This document shows, piece after piece, positions 60,192-64,000 of a DNA stretch of 64,000 nt. Numbering within the stretch: position 1 is the first letter of the stretch; each line of letters begins with the position of its first letter. The notes under the pieces are model-generated. The model did not search any database. It was not told the DNA's origin and was given only the letters and a program-made list of their open reading frames with translations. Made by a program: the position numbers and the translations under genes. The DNA comes from Umezawaea tangerina (GTDB lineage Bacteria; Actinomycetota; Actinomycetes; Mycobacteriales; Pseudonocardiaceae): the NCBI RefSeq assembly GCF_003002815.1, contig NZ_PVTF01000022.1, positions 62,001 to 126,000 of the forward strand, given 5' to 3'.

Positions 60192-62825
60192 ATGCCGTCA
60201 CCGTCCCGTCGATCGAAGTGGTCGCTAGCCGTCACGGGGGTCCTGCTGGCCTCCGGCGCGCTGACACCGGTCGCAGCACAAGCGCAACCCGCCGATCGGT
60301 GGGTGGTGTCCGGTCCGTCGCTGACCGCCACCGTGGCGCTCGACCAGACCACGGGCACCCTGTCCCTGGGGGCGACCCGGAACGGGCGGGCGGTGCTCGC
60401 GCCCGCCCCGGTCGGCCTGCGCACGACCGGGGCCGACCTGAGCCGGGGGCTGCGGTTCGTCAGCCGGGCGGACCGGACGGTCTCCGAGCAGTACGCGATG
60501 ACGACCGGCAAACGGCGCAACCGCACCGTGAGCGGCACCGAGGCAAGGCTGGCGTTCGCGACGGCCGCGGGCGCGCGGGTGGACCTCGTGGTGCGGGTCG
60601 CGCCGGACGGGGTCGCCTACCGGTACGTCGTGCCGGGGCCGGTCACGGTGACCGGTGAGGCGTCTGCGTTCACGGTGCCGACCGGCGCGTCGGCCTGGCT
60701 GCTGCCCTACAACGCCTGGTACGAGGCGAACCGGGTGCAGACCACGGCGGGCGGCGCGGCGGCGGGCGACTACGGCAACCCGTCGCTGTTCCAGAGCGGC
60801 GAGGACTTCGTGCTGCTGTCCGAGTCCGATGTGGACGGCCGCTATCCCGGCTCGAAGCTCCGGCACACCGCGGGTTCCGGCACCTACCAGGTGGTGCTCG
60901 CCGACGAGCAGGTCACCGCGACGGGCGAGCTGCGGACGCCGTGGCGGACGGCGGTCATCGGGGACCTGGCGACGGTCACCGCGTCCACGCTCGTCGACGA
61001 CCTCGCGCCGCCCTCGAAGATCTCCGACACGTCGTGGGTCAAGCCGGGCAAGGTCGCGTGGTCGTGGCTGAGCGAGAACTCGAGCCCCGGCAACTTCGAG
61101 CGGCAGAAGGCCTACGTCGACTTCGCCGCCCGCAACGGGTGGCCGTACGTGCTGGTCGACGAGGGCTGGAGCGCGAGCTGGGTGCCGGAGCTGGTCCGCT
61201 ACGCCCGCGCCAAGGGCGTCGACATCCTGCTGTGGCTGCACTGGAGCAACCTCGACACGGCCGCCGAGCGCGACACCACCCTGCCGCGGATCCGGGACTG
61301 GGGCGTGAAGGGCGTGAAGCTGGACTTCATGGAGTCCGACTCGCGCGAGCGCTACCAGTGGTACGACGCGGTGCTGGCGAAGACCGCCGAGCTGCACCTG
61401 ATGGTGAACTTCCACGGCTCGACCATCCCGCACGGCCTGGCGCGGACGTGGCCGCACGTGATGAGCATGGAGGCCGTGCGGGGCGCGGAGAACCAGCCGC
61501 CCGCGGCGAACAACCCGGTGCAGGCGTTCACCCGCAACGTGGTCGGCTCGATGGACTACACCCCGGTGTCGCTCGACGTCGGCCCGAAGGAGGCGTCCGT
61601 CGCGCACGAGGTGGCGCTGCCGGTGGTCTACGAGTCGGGCTGGACGCACTTCGCGGACAAGCCCGAGGCCTACGAGGCGCGCCCGCAGGCGTTGCGGTTC
61701 CTCGACCAGGTGCCGACGGTGTGGGACGAGACCAGGCTGGTCGGCGGACACCCCAGCAGTGGCGCGACCATCGCCCGCCGCGCCGGGACCCGCTGGTTCC
61801 TCGGCGCCATCGCCTCCGGCGACGCCCGCACCCTCAGCGCCCCGTTGAGCTTCCTCGGCAGCGGTGACTGGCTGGTCGAGGTCGTCCGCGACACCACGTC
61901 GTCCGCCCGCGGCGACGTGGTCCGCGACAGCTCGGTGCGCCGGTCGACCGACGTGCTGTCGGTCGCCGTGCCGCGCAACGGCGGGTTCGCCGCGGTCATC
62001 TGCCCGGCCCAGACCGGCCGGACCACCTGCGACGAGCCGGTCAAGCAGGTCCCCACGACCTCGCTGGCGATCACGCCCGCGCAGGAGCTCGACGCCGCCA
62101 GGGGCACGTCGTTCGAGGTGACCGGCTCGTTCACCGCCACCGGCAGCAGCGCGCTGACCGACGTGGTGCTCACCACCACCGCCCCGGCGGGCTGGACGGT
62201 GACCGGCCTCCCGGTGCGCCGCGGGATGCTGGCGCCCGGCGAGACGATGACCGGCCGCTGGACCGTGCGGGTCGGCGACAGCAGCCCGAGCGGGTACACC
62301 GACGTGCCGGTCTACGCCGAGTTCAACGGCGAGCGGGTGCACGTCGAGAAGGCGGTGCGGGTGTTCGTGCCGCCGGACGTGCCGTCCGGGACGCCGTACG
62401 TGAGCGACCTGCAGTTCATCGGGGAGGAGAACGGCTGGGGCCCGGTGGAGCGCGACCGCTCCAACAACGAGAACACCGGCGGCGACGGCAACCCGCTGCG
62501 CGTCGGCGGGGTCGCCTACGCCAAGGGCCTGGGCGTGCACGCCACGTCCGAGGTGTCGGTCTACACCGGGCGCAGGTGCTCCCGGTTCACCGCGGGCATA
62601 GGGCTGGACGACGAGACCACGGAGACGGGATCCGTGGTGTTCCAGGTGGTCGGCGACGGCCGGGTGCTGTTCGACAGCGGCGCCGTCCGGGCGAAGGGCG
62701 CGGCCCGCGCGATCTCGGTGGACACCACCGGTGTGCGGATGCTCGCCCTGCGGGTGACCGACGCGGGTGACGGCAAGAACTTCGACCACGCCGACTGGAC
62801 CGAGGCGAGGGTGACGTGCGCCTGA
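60192..62825 (+). CDS. Secreted GH97 glycoside hydrolase, retaining alpha-galactosidase-like
   Basis: 877-residue secreted enzyme. The signal peptide is followed by the GH97 N-terminal beta-sandwich, then the barrel (LSENSSPGNFERQKAYVDFAARNGWPYVLVDEGWS in pieces). The motif VKLDFMESDSRERYQWY places an aspartate (about residue 378) where retaining GH97 alpha-galactosidases have their nucleophile; SusB-type inverting enzymes differ there. After the GH97 C-terminal sheet come a NEW3-like alpha-galactosidase-associated domain (about 620-710) and an NPCBM sugar-binding domain (about 735-877). GGAGG and a CebR-like operator lie upstream. The end overlaps the GH105 gene by ten bases. Confidence 0.9.
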   Translation: MPSPSRRSKWSLAVTGVLLASGALTPVAAQAQPADRWVVSGPSLTATVALDQTTGTLSLGATRNGRAVLAPAPVGLRTTGADLSRGLRFVSRADRTVSEQYAMTTGKRRNRTVSGTEARLAFATAAGARVDLVVRVAPDGVAYRYVVPGPVTVTGEASAFTVPTGASAWLLPYNAWYEANRVQTTAGGAAAGDYGNPSLFQSGEDFVLLSESDVDGRYPGSKLRHTAGSGTYQVVLADEQVTATGELRTPWRTAVIGDLATVTASTLVDDLAPPSKISDTSWVKPGKVAWSWLSENSSPGNFERQKAYVDFAARNGWPYVLVDEGWSASWVPELVRYARAKGVDILLWLHWSNLDTAAERDTTLPRIRDWGVKGVKLDFMESDSRERYQWYDAVLAKTAELHLMVNFHGSTIPHGLARTWPHVMSMEAVRGAENQPPAANNPVQAFTRNVVGSMDYTPVSLDVGPKEASVAHEVALPVVYESGWTHFADKPEAYEARPQALRFLDQVPTVWDETRLVGGHPSSGATIARRAGTRWFLGAIASGDARTLSAPLSFLGSGDWLVEVVRDTTSSARGDVVRDSSVRRSTDVLSVAVPRNGGFAAVICPAQTGRTTCDEPVKQVPTTSLAITPAQELDAARGTSFEVTGSFTATGSSALTDVVLTTTAPAGWTVTGLPVRRGMLAPGETMTGRWTVRVGDSSPSGYTDVPVYAEFNGERVHVEKAVRVFVPPDVPSGTPYVSDLQFIGEENGWGPVERDRSNNENTGGDGNPLRVGGVAYAKGLGVHATSEVSVYTGRRCSRFTAGIGLDDETTETGSVVFQVVGDGRVLFDSGAVRAKGAARAISVDTTGVRMLALRVTDAGDGKNFDHADWTEARVTCA

Positions 62826-64000
62826 CCACCGCACTGGTCGCCGCGCTCGCGTCGACGGCGCTGGTGGTCGCGCCCGCGGCGGCCGCGACCACCAGGTACG
62901 AGGCCGAGCAGGCGACGCGGTCGATGGCCGTGGTCGAGTCGAACCACGTCGGGTTCACCGGGTCCGCGTTCGTCAACTTCGACAACACCTCCGGTAGCTC
63001 GGTCGCGTTCGCCGTGGACGCGGCGGTCGCCGGGAACCACGACCTGGTCCTGCGCTACGCCAACGGGACCGCGGTCGACCGTCCACTGAGGATCGAGGTG
63101 AACGGCACCGTGGTCACCGCCGCGCTGCCGTTCCCCGGCACCGGCGCGTGGACGACGTGGGCCACCCGGCGCACGACGGCGGCGCTCGTCAAGGGCCGCA
63201 ACACGATCCGCGCCGTCTCCACCACCGCGGACGGCGGTCCGAACCTCGACTCCCTGGTCGTCGACAACGGCGTCGCCGCCCCGGCGCCCGCCGACTGGTC
63301 CACGGCGGTCGTCGACGCCACCATCGCCCGGCGGCCCGCGGCGTCGCTCGGGCTCGGCTACACCGACGCGCTGTTCCTCTACGGCACCCACCTCGTGCAC
63401 GACCGCACCGGCGACCCCCGTTACCTGGACTACCTCAAGGCGTGGGGCGACGCGCACGTCGCGGCCGACGGCGGCACCGGCAGCTCCTACGACAACCTCG
63501 ACAGCATGCTCGCGGGCAACGTGTTCCTGGCGCTGGCGGCCAAGACCGGCGAGCAGCGCTACACCCTGGCGGCCACCAGGATCCGGCAGCGGCTGACCAC
63601 CTACCCGCGCACCACCGACGGCGGGTTCCTGCACAACGTCTCGTTCACCGGGCAGCTGTGGTCCGACGGCGCGTTCATGGCCCAGCCGTTCCTGGCCCGC
63701 TACGGCGCGCAGGTCGGTGACAGCGCCTACGCCTTCGACGAGGCGACCCGGCAGCTCGTCACCTACTTCGGCCACCTGAGGTCGCCGGACGGCATGCTGT
63801 TCCACGCCTACGACGAGACGCGGAAGCAGGGCTGGGCGAACCCGACCACGGGCCTGTCGCCGGAGGTGTGGTGCCGGGCCGTCGGCTGGTTCGGCATGGC
63901 GACCGTGGACGTGCTGGAGGTGCTGCCGCGCGACCACCCGAACCGGGCCGCGCTGGTGGGCATCGTCGAGCACCTGGCGTCCGGGTTCCAGCGCTGGCAG
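62816..64000 (+). CDS. Secreted GH105 unsaturated glucuronyl/galacturonyl hydrolase with CBM (partial)
   Basis: The gene runs past the right edge; 395 residues are visible. The GTG at 62816 overlaps the GH97 stop by ten bases. A signal peptide (ALVAALASTALVVAPAAA) is followed by a CBM35/CBM6-like domain (RYEAEQATRS ... about residues 23-130). The GH105 alpha/alpha barrel then shows SYDNLDSMLAGN, the catalytic-aspartate block LWSDGAFMAQPFLARYG and SPEVWCRAVGWFGMA, as in YteR/YesR. Such enzymes act on unsaturated ends left by pectin or rhamnogalacturonan lyases. Together with GH97 this points to plant pectin side-chain use. Confidence 0.88.
   Translation, partial: MRLTTALVAALASTALVVAPAAAATTRYEAEQATRSMAVVESNHVGFTGSAFVNFDNTSGSSVAFAVDAAVAGNHDLVLRYANGTAVDRPLRIEVNGTVVTAALPFPGTGAWTTWATRRTTAALVKGRNTIRAVSTTADGGPNLDSLVVDNGVAAPAPADWSTAVVDATIARRPAASLGLGYTDALFLYGTHLVHDRTGDPRYLDYLKAWGDAHVAADGGTGSSYDNLDSMLAGNVFLALAAKTGEQRYTLAATRIRQRLTTYPRTTDGGFLHNVSFTGQLWSDGAFMAQPFLARYGAQVGDSAYAFDEATRQLVTYFGHLRSPDGMLFHAYDETRKQGWANPTTGLSPEVWCRAVGWFGMATVDVLEVLPRDHPNRAALVGIVEHLASGFQRWQ

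Overview
The window is about 72% GC by eye and carries many GTG and TTG starts. It also holds gene families that cluster in mycelial actinomycetes: an Scr1-type XRE regulator with a DUF397 partner, a DUF574 methyltransferase, an ECF42 sigma factor with its DGPF partner, a SARP fragment, and secreted multidomain carbohydrate-active proteins. This fits a Pseudonocardiaceae chromosome (Saccharothrix, Lentzea or Actinosynnema-like). The genus is inferred from gene content only. I found no rRNA, tRNA, transposase, phage or CRISPR.

Layout. 0-6 kb: a secreted discoidin/CARDB protein cut by the left edge, a TVP38 membrane protein, and a secreted twin-discoidin beta-helix protein behind two palindromic operators. 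6-10 kb: ATP-dependent DNA ligase C, then an XRE/DUF397/97-residue cluster divergent from a DUF574 methyltransferase, with shared GTGCAC sites. 10-20 kb: SRPBCC and TetR genes, a LysR regulator followed by a three-subunit molybdenum aldehyde/xanthine-type oxidoreductase, then hydrolase, MFS and dienelactone hydrolase genes. 20-26 kb: a truncated SARP regulator, a nucleotidyltransferase, a MarR/ABC exporter pair and an SDR. 26-34 kb: small regulators and exporters, a membrane protein with an amyloid-signalling-like N-terminus, a class V aminotransferase-fold protein, and a NarL-type two-component system. 34-38 kb: a four-gene envelope operon, possibly for metal handling. 38-48 kb: a GH3 / kinase-like / LigD-polymerase chain, a degenerate M48-like pair, AhpD/MocR, a second LigD-type polymerase, and a secreted hydrolase. 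48-60 kb: metH with a SAH-riboswitch-like leader, rnhA, ECF42/DGPF, two LLM oxidoreductases, an epimerase/TetR pair, an iron-box siderophore-interacting protein, and an SDR. 60-64 kb: overlapping GH97 and GH105 genes behind a CebR-like operator, with GH105 cut by the right edge.

The most unusual content is non-coding. A composite repeat occurs three times (9.9-10.16, 21.26-21.53 and 24.9-25.24 kb). Each copy has a ~120 bp core with long inverted arms and a tail of ~30 bp tandem units. Each sits in the middle of a G/C-skew island whose polarity follows the orientation of the element. One copy ends a truncated SARP gene. A different structure at 32.0-32.27 kb is a ~25 bp periodic array of eight GCGNAGC mini-hairpins, several with covarying arms, followed by a 23-bp perfect stem. 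It too lies in a skewed region.

DNA-repair genes are scattered: LigC at 6 kb and two LigD-type polymerases at 40 and 45 kb. Carbohydrate-active secreted proteins sit at both ends, and two of them share GAGCGCTC-centred operators.
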